Positions 1 through 12,479 of a stretch of DNA of 64,000 bases are shown piece by piece. The stretch lies in NCBI GenBank assembly GCA_022497155.1, contig MU385713.1, forward strand, positions 310,001 through 374,000. The letters are read 5' to 3'. Positions within the stretch are counted from its first letter, which is position 1; each line of letters starts with the position of its first letter. The notes beneath the pieces were generated by a model, which was not told the DNA's origin, made no database searches, and was given only the letters and a program-made list of their open reading frames with translations. The position numbers were made by a program, and so were the translations under genes. The stretch comes from Whalleya microplaca. Lineage: Eukaryota > Ascomycota > Sordariomycetes > Xylariales > Xylariaceae.

Positions 1-195
1 TGTATGCCTTGTGTTTTCCGCATATCTCATTTCATGAATTAGAACGACTCGCTCGCTACTTCTTGCTCGCAATGTCGCATATTTTCAACAGTAAATCGAG
101 ACGTGGCTTCGGATTCCGTAAGCTCAAATATCGTCTCATATACGTGTGTTTGTGTGTGTGTATGTATGCATATATGCATTTTCATCTTTACTTTT
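1..195. other. 3' flank of the mechanosensitive channel gene, with a TG-rich microsatellite
   Basis: This stretch lies downstream of the stop codon of the minus-strand channel gene and is probably its 3' UTR and terminator region. A TG/TA-rich simple repeat occupies about 140-180. Short open frames here overlap the repeat and show no protein-like composition. Confidence 0.5.
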
Positions 196-2808
196 TCATA
201 CCATATCCCGATCCCGGTCACGTTCGGATCGATCGGCGCTCTTCCTAAAAGTCATCGATCGTCCGAAAATGTTCTTACTGCCGCCACTGCCGTTGGTCGG
301 CAGCTGCTCTAGGCGGTGATTGCTCCTATTACTAACGCGGTCCACGCCGCTGGACTCGGCGAACTCCTCGGCAATGACTGGTGGATGGTTGATATGTGCG
401 TTGCTAGCCTTGCGGCTAACGAAGACATCCTGGAACACATCCGTCGTGTCAGCGGTGGCGCGCGAGTTGGCCCGGCGGCGGGTGGCAGTCAGCAAGGCCG
501 GGTCTACTGTGGGTTTTTGGTTCGAGTCCTCGTACGACGGAGGCTGGATGTTGGACTGGTAGACGGGGAAGTCGCGGCCCGAGATCTGGTACTGCCTGCG
601 GGGTTGCTCGATGCCGAGGGCCACCATCTGGTTCATCAGTTCGATCGCGAGTTTGTTGTGCCGAATCAGCCGGAGAAGCTCGTTCTGGAAGCTGGTCTTG
701 TGGAAGCAGATGAAGTTGACCGTCATGCAGTACGCATCCTCGAAACCGCGAAGCTCGGTGATGATCTTGCCCGTGAAATCACGTTTGTTGTCCAAAACGT
801 ATTCCGTCATGCGGGCCTCGAGCTCCTTGATGACGCTCGGCGGTGTGCCGTATTTCATGCGAAGCTCGAATACATCGGCTAACTGACCACTGCGACGGTG
901 GTTCAGAATGAACAGAGTGTTCAGGACTGAGTTGGGAGCCTGCACAATGTGGCCTTCCATCTTCTTGAATTCGGTATACAGAAGCGAAATCTCGGTTACA
1001 TAGTAGTCGTCACCTCGCATTAGAGATCCGGTGTTACCGTAGACGGTGACTCGATCACCTACATCGAACGGATGCTTCACGAAAACGAAGATGATTGACT
1101 GAAGAAACTCCTGGGCGGTGGCCTGGAGCAACCAGGAGAGACCAAGAACAGCAGTGCCGGCAGAAGCTAAAGACGCGGCAGTCGATGCGGAGATGATCGA
1201 GATGAAGACGATAATCGTAATGATGAAAATGATGACGAAGAAAACCCTGTCCAGCTTTGTGATGACGGAATCAAGATCCTTGAGGGAAGCTGCGATTGCT
1301 TTCTTCTCGCGGTGAACCTCGTCACAAAATGCCTCGAGTTCATCCATTGATACATCGCCGTTCAGGTCGCGATCGAACACATAAAAGGCGGCCTCCGCAT
1401 CTTCAGGGGTCGGGAAGGCCGGGCTCAAGTCATGCGGTACGAGAACCTCCGCCCCTGGTTTCACGAAGGTGCGGAAGAGTCGTCGAGCCAGGACCTGGGC
1501 GGAATTGGAATTGCGAAGCAACTCCGAAACGACCTTCCGCGGGTGATTCCTAAGCCTCACTTCCCGTCCCGTGAAATCACCAGCGACACGGTTCGCAATA
1601 TCGCCAACCTTTGCCGCGACGTCCCGGGCATTTTCAGAGAAAAGAGCCATAGGCGTCCTACTACCAGAGCCAGGGGCATTATAGTTCATAACTGATTCCT
1701 CTGTGACAAGCCTATCTTTAGAATATTCATAGAGATGAACGAGATATCTATATGGATGGTTAGTAGCCTGCCTTGTTGGAACCACATGGAATGTAACTCA
1801 CGCTATACTCTGCTTATTCATGTCTATACGCGTTGAATACGTGCGCATGTGGAACGAAGTAGCGATCCATTGAATCAAAATCTTTTCCACGAAATTCAAG
1901 ATAGCCAGTACGAAAATTGCGATAATGATCTTGTTGACGACGTCAATCCAGTGGATTTCCGGGAATGCTGTGTCAGCTTCATCGGGTACCTTAGCCGCAA
2001 CTTTATGACTGTTGAGGATAGGGAGAAAGGAGATTAAGACCGCAAGCATCCACAGGAACAGGGCAGCGTGGATTTCGATATTTCGTCCGATGCCTTTCCA
2101 TTTCTTCGTGCTTCCTGAGCCCAAGATCTTAGCTACAACACTCAGGAAAAACGGTATAGTGGTGGTGGCAATCCTCGCCGCCCATAAAGATAGCCAGACA
2201 ACCTCGAGCCAAATACCGAACCACAGCAACGAAACACCTCCAGGACCACCAATGACGGACTGTTGGTCCTCGGGCAAGAATAGGCCCAGGAATATGGGAA
2301 TTAATAAGATGGCGGTGACTGGCAGGCAATATAGAAAATACCGAACCATGCGAGGTAAACCCTTGATTTGCCGGAAGCCCTTATTGAGCCTGCTTGGGGG
2401 CTCAACCGGCAATGCAATGCTCATGGTCTGGGCGGGCTGGTTAAAGACATCTTCTTTCCCACTCTCGTTATTGCTGCGAACTTTGGAGTGAGTTCGATGA
2501 AGTTCCCCCGATTCTCGATGGCTAACAGCCCGCTCCGCCTGTAGTAAGGTAAGGTCGTCGACTAGCCTGGTGGAGTGTTCCCTGGACTCGGTTGGAGAGA
2601 AATAATGCGCTTCCGCCGCCTCTCGTTCCGCGTCGTTAGGTATTTGAAGGTACTGGGGCCTCTCGGGAGCTTTCTCGTTATACCTCTCAGTAGACCTCTC
2701 AGAACCCTTGTCAGAATCATCACCACCGGTGTCCGACACCGTGGGAGCGTGTGTCAATGTTGGCGATTCCTTCTCATCGAATTCCCTACGCTCGCCTTTA
2801 CCAGCCAT
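196..2808 (-). CDS. MscS-family mechanosensitive ion channel with EF-hand (Msy1/Msy2-like)
   Basis: The gene has two exons (2808-1802 and 1747-196) and encodes 852 residues. The 54-nt intron (1801-1748) has donor GTGAGT, branch ACTAAC and acceptor TATAG; it is a multiple of three but carries an in-frame TGA, so splicing is required. Residues 1-150 are charged and disordered. Several membrane segments follow from about residue 155, then an EF-hand loop near residue 460 (DRDLNGDVSMDEL), further TM helices, and the MscS pore and beta region near residue 556 (FVKHPFDVGDRVTVYG). The tail is basic and polar and ends in RDRDRD. Fungal EF-hand MscS channels of the Msy type act in the ER or cortical membranes, where they couple membrane tension during osmotic shock to calcium signalling; that role is inferred from the family. 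The start is placed at MAGKGERR; an in-frame ATG 27 codons upstream (2889) is less likely. Confidence 0.93.
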
Positions 2809-3379
2809 ATTAGGAAACAAGCACATATACCACCCGGGTAGGTAGCAGTCGTGGCCGTGAAGCAGTGCTTCGTCTCTATACCGGGGCACTGATATTCGTG
2901 ACTGGTGAATCAGTCAATGACAGACAGCTATTACCAACGATCAACGCAGGAAGCTACAAGGATCTGATGGTCGACAGTCTGCAAGTATATGTAAAAAAGG
3001 GCAGGGGAAAAAAACAAAATCACGTGGGTTGTAAGTGAATGCCGCAAATAACGAAGGTCAGAGGTTGGGCGGGTGGTCTTTGGCGATGATCACGGCGGAG
3101 TGAAGTAGTATAAAATACAGAAGAGGCCTAGATCGGGCCAATCAATGCCTCAAAAGATACTTAAACGGGAGATGGAATTATGTATTATAAATGGTTGGGA
3201 GTATTGGAAATCGGCAAAAGGAACTGGGGGGGAGGACAAAAGAATGGAGATGGGCCAGAGAAAGAGAGCTGTGGTTGGCATTTACTAGTTTGGAAAAAGT
3301 TGGGAGAAGATCTTCGATGAATAGCAAGATTTAAAGAGATGACGCGACTCGCGACCCACACGTCAATTTTTGTACATAC

Positions 3380-4060
3380 ATACGGCAGTAGGTACCTAGG
3401 TAGCATCTCGAGTGCTCTTGGCCATTCGAAGGGAGCGTTCCGAACGCCCCTTCCGGGCGGAGGAGAGAGGCTAGCAGCCTAGAGATAAAAGGTATCTAAA
3501 CTTAGTGCCGGTGCCACTGTAATTCAACAAAGAGGATCCCGGACAGTGTAACTAACTACCTACCTACGCAGCTACGTATGTATGTACAGGGCAAGGATGA
3601 GTGGTGTGTGCTCCCCCAAGATCGAATGTTTCATTGACTGATCAACAACTCACCTAGGTACACAGTACTGACAATAAAAATAGATATGCTTCACAAAGGG
3701 AAGTCTCAGCCCAGGGCTGCTTGGTTCTATTACCCATAACATGTATAATACAAAACGTTTTATTGTGTGTTGGTTCTACAATTAATAAAGAAAACACCTG
3801 TCCAACCTTCGTATTGTCCCTACATGCAAAGGTAATGCGTATGGCAGTATGGAAAAAGGAAGCAAGCATAGGGGGCAAATGGCACTGATGAGTGGCAGCT
3901 CAATGAGTGGCAGAGATGGGAAGTATGTATGTGTAGCACATGTCAAACACAACGAGATGAGATGGATAGAGGTACCTAAAAAGTCCCCCGCACACTAGCT
4001 ATGTAGGTATGTCATAGTAGCGGTAGCCTACCTACACTATGTACCATTTTCGGTTAGGCC
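3380..4060. repeat. Cluster of TAGGTACC-type short palindromic words
   Basis: Words such as taggtacctaggtag (around 3390), cctacctacctacg (around 3550), cacctaggtacac (around 3655), aggtaccta (around 3970) and cctacctacactatgtacc (around 4030) recur here. The same vocabulary is found in other intergenic regions of this window, near 19,990, 35,430, 36,030, 36,430-36,790, 37,580, 46,060 and 55,540-55,600, but I saw none inside coding exons. They look like a dispersed low-complexity family built on GGTA/TACC. Confidence 0.45.
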
Positions 4061-7000
4061 TTCAGCTGTCAGGTAGCACACACCGCGTCGCTGTCATCGC
4101 GATACCTGAGATTGACTTTCGCTGTCAACCGGTGTCAAAAAGTAGTAAATGACGGGTAAACCTTATGTGTATATAAGTATGCATATATATGACTTGCGAT
4201 CCCACTATAATAAATCTATATAGCAAGCTGCATAATGTTAACAAATCATAGCAAATGATGATAGCTATCTACAACGTATGTTTAGTAAACTGTACAGTGC
4301 GATGAGTCGCCCCAACGTCCAACCTAGCAGGTCAGACAGCGTCAATGCAGGGGCCGTGGGGCTCTTCTATCGCTTACGCGGTGCACAGTATTACCATCCT
4401 TGCGCCACCGGTGTCAGTCCCACGCCAGTCTGAACTATCCGCGGCTCGTGATTGGAAGTCCCGGAATCCCTTCGGTATCGCTCATTACAATATCTAGTTG
4501 GAGGAGTGGACCAGCGGAAGACGGGATGCACAATTCGGCCGTTGGCTGATTTCGCCAAGCGACCTAGTGGTGGATGCAGCAGAAGAAATGCCAGAGAAGA
4601 ATTATGAAAGGAGACGTCGACGATATCTATGTATCTTCATCGGTGATAGCGCCTTAAAATAGGAGCCTCGCTCGGCAATCTACGTTATCAGAGGAGAAAC
4701 GCGCCGGCACATGCAACTAACTTAGCACCACCGCATCAACTGGTAGCACGGGCAGATCATCAACGATAGCGGCGCGGATCGGCAAGAAAGCGTCCCGAAA
4801 AACCCTGGAAGCTCTCGGTCTTAGACTACCTCCTCCGTTGCCGATTCGTGGTGCGTGGTGATAGCCAGTGTGTTTGGCTACCGTCTTGTGCAACGGCGCG
4901 GCTATTATGGGCTAGTTGCATGTGATAGAAAACGACCGAACACTCACCCAGCAGGAGGGAATTACTCGCAAGTGAGCGACATATCTGCAGCTTACCACCG
5001 AAAGCCACTTGCGTATGTACAGCTACTACATGTAGTAGCGTTGTCGACATCATCATCAGGTACGCAGGCTGCACGACAGCTGCCCTACGCGTACGACGAA
5101 CAGTCCTATTGCTGCGCTGTTTAATCCTGACGTCAATGTCTTACTTACGACACGACACGTTGTCTTGCAATTTCACCTCAAATTGTGCCTGCAGCGTCTA
5201 AAGATCACGAGCTAAACTCCATCAGAAGCGGATTCAAAGGTATGTAAGCGTTCTCAGGAATGACAGACACCTATTTACAGATCGAATGTTATTCTCGCTG
5301 TTAGAGGGCAAAAACAAAATATATGGTATACTTTACTGTGCAGTAGGCGCCTCCTGGTCCATTTACTGCCAGTGCATCCAACCCCACGATCTTTGCTTAC
5401 TCCAGATCGTGCTGTCTGACGAAGAAACCAAATGAGATCTCGGGCATCCTTCCAGACGTTCCGGCGGCTCTAGTGGACACTCTGCACAAAAACAATGGGG
5501 TCTCTCTATCGTCACTTGCATCAGCACTCACGAAATGTCTGGGGAAAATCTGACACACATATCAACCACTCGATAAAGCTATCTCCGGCACGACATAAGC
5601 ATCATCACGATTGATGGGCTACACAAGACCACAAAAATCCAAACTTTGACGTATGCGTCCCATCTTTGTTGAGAGAAATAATACAACCCAAGGTGGTGGT
5701 GGTGATTGCAACAGTGCCGCACCGTCTCGAGCAAATAATAAGATAAGCCTCGATAAATTAATGAATAGGCTAATGGTCGGCATCGCGGTTCGCAGGTTGG
5801 CCACAGTGACTGATGAGTTGAGCGCGTCCCTTCCAATGGACAGCCTCAGTCCAATCTAGCCGCATTATGCGATGTCCACGCTATGTTTCACGCGGCGTCA
5901 TTAAAATAAAAAGCTAACACGAGCCCGTCCTTTGCCAACCCCCGATCGATGTACATACGTATCGCCGCTCGTTCGTTAAAAAAGGGGTCAATTCGCGTTC
6001 CACGACGACTCCCCAGGGGCGTTGGGTGGATTCCGAGTGGCTGTGCCTGAGATTGATTACTTGTACAATCCCAACGGCCTGGGTCGACCCCCCCTTATTC
6101 GAGCAGGCGACAACGCATCGGGACAAAGATGTTTCTTTTCGAATCCGCAAAAATGTCGGGGAATCATCTTTCTTTTTCGTCTTCACAAGCTCGAGTCGGA
6201 AAAGCTGTAGGTCTGGAACGTTCTTTTCTTCCCTCTTTACCGCCTCAATTCGAAGAAACGACAGGCTTGGCATTCCTCAATTAAAGAAACTTTTGCGCTT
6301 GTACAGCCTCGAGAGGGAGAAAACCAGTGCTAAATATGGCATGTTTTCTTCGTATCCTCCCCTACAAAGCATGCTGTCATTATCGTGGGTTAGGCTTTCC
6401 TTTGTTTTCTGCAGAATCGTATTATTAGACTTGGCCGAGGTCCTGTCAGTTGCCCGCATCCTGACTCGAGCCCTTAGCACATAACAGACTTATACTTCAC
6501 TCATCATGCCATTTTAACTTCATTGCAAAATGTAAATCCTCTAAATCTCAGGCTCGAGGTTCTATCAAAGTGTATTATATACCTCTTCTAGGTAAAGTTC
6601 CTAGGGCAAACGAGGGTGAGCACATGGACAAAATAGTTAGGCACTTCTACAAAGAACAATGCATATCACATGCCATCTTAAGCTGTTTATTAATATGAAA
6701 AGACTGGGTGTGACCATGCAGCACTTTCTGTCAACCCATGATTAAGAGTTAGCCTCATTAATATGAGCACTGTTTAACCGTGATATGATATAGGCGAGCC
6801 TGCTTTGACATCATCGAACCTTTTCAGCAAGCCCGGTTCTCATCAAATGTTGATCGCAGATCGCTTTAACAATGTGTTCTTTAAGAGCTCCGAACACTCA
6901 TTGTTAGACTACATCTCGATTAGTGAACTAGATTAGTTTGTATTGTTTCTTGTTCTAAGTAGTATGGTCACTACATAAATCATTAGATTGCGTGGCCATC

Positions 7001-7664
7001 TCCACATTGACTCATAAGTAATAGCGCTTGCACGCAACACCTTCTAGCTCGAGATGACCATGCCTTTTCAATGTGAACACTAGCTTTTTAGAAGACTATA
7101 GACCCTAAGGTTCCAGCCACCCATTTCAAGCATTGTGTAATCAGTGCTCAGATCTCTCATTATTCATATCCATTTACAACAAGTAATGTTCTGTAAGGTA
7201 TCATACATCTCGTGGTCGATTTTCATAGGAAGGAAGTTATACAAAAGAGCCTCTTATATTGAAATTCACTATTAAAAGAAACCCAAAGCCTACAGAAAAT
7301 TAGTCTAGCTCACACTTTCGAGCTTACAACGTAATCGTATCAACTAATCTATGACACGGGGAATGAGAAGCTTCTTCCAAAGCTTAGCTATGAGAGTGGG
7401 CTTAGAACTTGAATGACTTCATATTTCTAAGCGTATGGCTTGTCCCGGTTGCTAGCATCATTCATAACCCCCACATAGGATATGAAGATGATTCATTTCA
7501 TGGCATCAGTAGTGCTTCGAGTTTAGCTTCTCGGAGGGTAGCAACACCCAAGAGGCACTCTCTTTCTAGTTTCGATAGAGACATTGTCATTGGCATTTGT
7601 TATTGTCTTATCCCATAAGCTTACCTGATCAGTGCATGTTGTGCCACCCCATCAACTTACAACA

Positions 7665-7710
7665 AGCTGCAGTGAGTAATAAAGCGAGTTAGGTTCGATT
7701 CCTGGCAGCT
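7665..7710 (+). other. tRNA T-arm-like hairpin (possible tRNA fragment)
   Basis: The stretch contains GGTTCGATTCC at 7692-7702, which fits the eukaryotic tRNA T-loop/B-box consensus exactly. It is enclosed by a six-base inverted repeat, AGCTGC (7665-7670) and GCAGCT (7705-7710). I could not find a matching D-arm, anticodon arm or 5' acceptor strand upstream, so a functional tRNA is not supported. It may be a 3' fragment of a tRNA or tRNA-derived repeat, or chance. Confidence 0.2.
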
Positions 7711-8754
7711 CTATATGGTTATTCGCTTTGTTAGCTTATCTCAATATTATCGCAACGTATGCTGACAAGCTGTGCATGCTTAGCATACTTAGTTTCTACC
7801 CTGAAGTCTAACAGTTCAAACCTCCTTTCAAACCCCAGCCACTAGAAGCAGCAAGTGAGGCAATATTATTCGTTTAAATATATTCACTCTTTAGCTATTA
7901 CAAGTCTCTTTGTCAAGTTATGAACTAGCGAATTTGATTTGTTGTCACTTCTTTACTAGTCTGTAGCATATGTCTTCCCTATTTCTAATTGAACTCATAA
8001 GCCATATTAGTTCCGTGCTAAATTATTAGACAGGAAGGAATCTAGAACTCCTGCTTAGACTCATGAGTGGCTAGGAACAAAGACTTTCTATGTGCGAGAA
8101 ACTCGTAAGTGTATAAGACAACAATAGTTATTATGAGCTAATCGCAGTTATGGTAGTGCCACGGGAATTGGTCCTCTTAAATGACCACGCGTGTCAAGAA
8201 GCCAGAGATGCATATTTGTTTGGCGGTCTGGACGAGGCTACATAACTCCCGAGTCCAAAATTCTAAAGATAGTACTTACTACCATTCTCAAATATGCAAC
8301 ACGCGTAATTTTGCCTGTTCCAATGCTGTGGAATTGTTAACTAGTAGGGTTGCGGTAGGATTCATGCATTTGTGTGAGCACTGCTTATTCAGGCTTCTTA
8401 AAATATAGCAATGGTCTGCATAGGTTAAATATTAGTTTAGGTATTGGTAGAACATGTGGGATATATATCACTCATATCAATCTTTTGTGCAGTTTTTGCC
8501 TTATTTGTATGCATTATACCGCAAGTTTCTCGGCAAAGCGCATCGCATTTTCAATAAATCGAATGATGACTGCATACGCCCTGCACTTGATGCTCTCGGT
8601 GAGTGATGGGGATGGTTTGGTCCCCAGAAGGGATATACGTGGCAGATGATGAGGGCTGATAGATGGATTTGCCTAAAAGATTAGGACATCCGTCTTAGAT
8701 ACGAGAAAGCTTATTCGATTTAACCAGCGATATAATATCTACTCAAGTAACATT

Positions 8755-9836
8755 ATGAGTAACCCAGCGGATACAGCTGATGGCGGTGACTCAATCGCTA
8801 CTACAGTCGTAAGTTGTGTAGTAATCGGCTTGGCTGTCATCTATATTGCGTTGCGCTTCTATACTCGTTTCTATACAACAGCTGGCTTTAGTTGGAATGA
8901 TTGGTTCATCTTAATCGCACTTTTGTCTACTATATTGGCGGTCGTCTTGCTTCTATGGGGTTCGTCTACCTGATATTGTTCTTCAATGGACACTAGTAAC
9001 TGGTCGGAATAGCAACGCGTGTCGACCCCGATGGCGCTTTGGTGGCCTGCAATTCAGGCCCGAACTACCATTACACTCCTGAGGACATGTTTTACCTCAA
9101 GCTCTCCTTTATCGCTTCGGTTCTTTATTTTACTATATCATCTTCGACTAAGCTCTCTATTTTGCTCATGTATAATCGGCTTTTCTCCGTTTCCAACTCT
9201 TTTCGTTACCAGGTCTTTGCTATCGCTGGCCTTGTGATCGGGTTCTGGATCGGCTGTACTGTCGCGGCATTAACACATTGCAAACCTCTAGAATTGAGTT
9301 GGATATACAACTCAACCTATCCAAGACATTGCTCCAACTATAATATCTTCTGGATGGCGAGTGGGATTATAGAGGCATGCATCGATTTGGTGATTATCGT
9401 GGTGCCGGTGAGGATTATTCTACGGTTACATATGAGTAAGAGAAATAAGGTCATTGTTGTAGCGGTGTTCGCTTTAGGTGTCTTGTAAGTTCTCTGATGT
9501 TTTCATGAGAAATCAACGTCGTCTGCGGTGGTTAACATTGTTAACAGTGTTATTGTCACAGGGCTTGTGAAAGTCAAATTGGGTTATGTACCTGGAGGCC
9601 GTGTCCCATCATATATGAGAACTACGGTTTGGACGATGGTGCACGTAGGAATGGCTATAGTATGCGCATGCTTGCCAGTGTGTTGGCCATTGGTGATTGG
9701 TATCGGTAACTTCACTGGCGCTTCCATAAAACGTTGGTACGGCAATTATGGCTGGCGGCCTATCAGTAGAAATGGCATGGAAAGCGCTGGACTATCGTCC
9801 CGGGATATGTCTTCAGCTGGGATTGTAGAAGCTTGA
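8755..9836 (+). CDS. Pth11-like / fungal rhodopsin-fold integral membrane protein
   Basis: There are three exons (8755-8959, 9013-9484, 9548-9836), giving 321 residues. Intron 1 (53 nt) runs from GTTCGT to AATAG; intron 2 (63 nt) runs from GTAAGT to AACAG. The splices restore one frame across motifs typical of the family: LRFYTRF after TM1, WNDWFILIA at TM2, STKLSILLMYNRLF at TM3, then HCKPLELSW, and CACLPVCWPL in TM7. Seven hydrophobic segments can be counted. This is the conserved domain shared by Pth11-type G-protein-coupled receptors and many uncharacterised fungal membrane proteins. The extracellular CFEM domain of Pth11 itself is absent and the cytoplasmic tail is short (about 40 residues). 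The ligand is unknown. The gene sits alone between two long gene-free stretches. The donor of intron 1 is weak, so that junction is less sure than the other. Confidence 0.82.
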
Positions 9837-12479
9837 ATTCCTATGACCGATTTCAGGAACGAAGCCCCGAGAATGTAGGTTTGGCGAAGCTACGAAGGGC
9901 ATGGCGCATCATGCCAATCTGGGAGGAGTCTCCAGTGTCCCATTATGGAGCAGCTTAATAATATAATGATAACAAGTCAATGAGAAATAGTCTGCAAATG
10001 AGTATCTTCGAAATTCTAGCTCACTTAACCTGGCCTTTCTAATAACTAGCATCCCGTGATTACGAATGTCGCTTTTGCACTAGAAGGACGGTGGTCCCGG
10101 AGCAGTTCTCCCGCCATGCAGTCCTATATGTTGAATTGAGGGTCAAGGACTGGTACAGTACAAGGCACGAATAGTAGCATTGTGTATATAACAGGCCATC
10201 TGCCACTCTAGAATAGCTGAACCTCAAGTCAATCTAAGCCTCATTAACCCTGTATTTCAACACTATACCACGTCTAGCCCTTTATGTCTAATATAGTGCT
10301 TATAGAGTATTCATCGCCGGCGTTGCCGATCTTATAGCGAGGCTGAAGTCGAGGCGCTCTTGCAGTGCAGGGGCTCCTCTGGCCCGAAACGCTCCATTTG
10401 ACATTGCAACTCAAACGATAAACTTCCACTTTCTTTTACTGTGTCAATGAAGTCATTATGGAATGAGTAGATACCCAGTCTAGACATCTCGAGGCACGTC
10501 AGAGATCCTCATTAGTGGTAAAGAGGCTATCTCCTACAGCATGTAGGGAAATAAAGCGAGCCTCGCCAACTTATATCTAATATCCTGCAAATAGGTCCAT
10601 TCAGAAATCACGTTGATAATCCAGTGGAAAGAGTGTACTGGTTTACCTGTGCGTAAGGAAGAGAACAAAAGGGAATGGAGACGAGGACTAGTCGTGCACC
10701 AAGGCTTCTATATTTTGAGTTAGTGGTAGAAGTGCTACGTAGAAGCGGGAGTCTTGTCATGACAGCAACGATATTGTAGTGACGGAAAAGATATGATCAA
10801 AGATACTTCTGTTAACTCAGCTACTATGGTATAAGTAGAGAATGCCTGCAGACACTTCCAAGATACTGAAAACCATGAATGATCATCCCAGCGCGATAAA
10901 TTTCTAATAGATACTTTAGATATTCTGCCACATATTGCAGCTACAAAATCTTGAATCATACCTATCAAAGGCGCATAGCATATATATACCTACCTAAAGA
11001 CCTTATGAAGTCTTGTCCAAATCGACCCTAAATGCATCTGTCATATTCAAGAAGGCCAAAACTTAGTAAGATGTGTTGGATCACATTGAATCTCCAGAGC
11101 ACAAGCAAGCTAACCCCAAGAAATAAAATCTGCGGATGAAAGAATAAATACAAGAAGTAGAAATCACGACTCAACGCCATCGCAAAGAGAGTTGTATCAT
11201 GGGATCCCAGATCCTACCCTAGATGAGACGATCTTGTAAGAGCTTGACACTCACGCCAACCCTCAAGTCTTCGATGACAAGATCTCGAACCTATCTACCA
11301 CATAAATAAAAAGGGACGTGTAAATATCAAGCCGATAATCCGAATGGATATACATGAAGCAAAAGGTCAGAACCATCAGGTAAGTAATTATTTGGGGTGG
11401 GTAGTGTTCGGGGTCGGAGCGGGCTAGGATCTATATGAAACTCAGACCTTGGTAGTAAATACGTATGGATCAACTGCTCGGCTGTACTTGAATATATATG
11501 CAAAGGATGTAAGACGGATGAACTCATATGTTCTTCGTAATATCTGGGCAATATATGAAATGGTTCTTATTGGGGGAGAGCAGGCTAGGGATCCCTGCAG
11601 CTGTAGTTCAAGAGTGGCGCGCACGACAATATTCTTTCTCTGCCCGCCGACGGCTTCTCTCGACTCTTTTCGCTCACCACTACCTTGAAATGGTGATAAG
11701 TTTCCTGAGACAAGACCCCAATGGTACTAGTTGTTGGATTAGGATGCTCCAGAAACGTTAAGGGTTCGGCGTTGACTTCTTGGCAGGTATCAGTGTCGCT
11801 TAAGATGATGGAGACTCCGAGTTCAGCTGCTGCACGCTACCAGCCACTATTCAATGGACCGACGTTCAGATTGGAATGGTGCCGTCCCGGGTGACTATGA
11901 TTGGAGACTAGTTGAATGTTCAATTGTTCAGCACCAATCTTAACGTATCGCTTCCGTGAGACAGCGCCTCGTGGGCTTCATTGTGTGAGTCTAGGCTGTT
12001 CAGGCTCCGTACCTCGCAGGTCATCTGTTGCCTCCCTCCTTCAGTCTTTCTCGCGTGCCGTTTTAATTTAGGCTTCCCTCTTTATGCAAACATTAATTAC
12101 CCTGAAAAATTCTCATTCTTGATCTCATCGTGCCTGACTTTCTTCAGTTGCTTGCGTTGTCTGTTTTGCACTCTTTTGCGTTGCTCAAGTTTGTTGCCGA
12201 GTTCATATTGCGTATTCCACACTTCGTCTATCTTGCACTATTATATGCATTTTGTTAGTACGTTACTGGACTGACATATAGCTAAGTTTATATCGGTTAC
12301 TTAGAGCTACGCACGTCGATCTTAGTTCAGGTATTCGAATCAATTAATCGTAGGACTATGAGTGGCTTTGCACGACCTCATAGCTTCTAAGACCAACCTC
12401 GTGTTCATCCCTCGCTAGCTGAATCGTTTCTCTATTCGGATTAATAGGGAATCACGAGCTCCGATCTGTACACTCTTAG
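9837..12479. other. Intergenic region upstream of the WW-domain gene
   Basis: About 2.6 kb without a supported gene. Open frames of 74-102 codons at 10735-10968 (-), 11449-11688 (+) and 11981-12274 (+) lack motifs and good start or splice context. From about 12,000 to 12,250 the plus strand is rich in C/T tracts, as is common in promoters and 5' leaders of filamentous fungi. The likely transcription start of the next gene therefore lies there. Confidence 0.45.
12005..12250 (+). promoter_or_regulatory. Pyrimidine-rich leader/promoter of the WW-domain gene
   Basis: C/T-rich tracts (for example gcctccctccttcag near 12030 and further runs to about 12,250) precede the ATG at 12480. Pyrimidine-rich tracts just upstream of the transcription start are common in filamentous ascomycete genes. 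No precise start site can be fixed from sequence alone. Confidence 0.3.

Larger units (their letters stand above)
2809..8754. other. Long stretch without a recognisable gene
   Basis: About 5.9 kb. The left end (2809-3200) is the promoter and 5' UTR region of the channel gene. Open frames are short, occur on both strands at once, and show no domain, signal peptide or splice pattern that I could support. The longest, 152 codons at 6026-6484 (+), faces an open minus frame and looks fortuitous. Several TAGGTACC-type palindromic words occur between 3380 and 4060. From about 6500 the sequence becomes visibly more AT-rich, which would suit old decayed repeats, but no terminal repeats or transposase remnant can be read. 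Confidence 0.5.

Noticed and set aside
316..882. Plus-strand open frame of 188 codons opposite the channel gene
   Set aside because: It is the complement of the well-supported MscS coding region and has no motif of its own.
6026..6484. Plus-strand open frame of 152 codons in the gene-free stretch
   Set aside because: An open minus frame covers the same place, there is no domain or splice signal, and the composition (Ser/Phe/Leu/Arg-rich without pattern) looks like translated non-coding DNA.
10735..10968. Minus-strand frame of 77 codons with a WDDHSWFS segment, vaguely like the WDDW motif of Pth11-like proteins
   Set aside because: No membrane segments follow in a suitable order and no second motif supports the resemblance.
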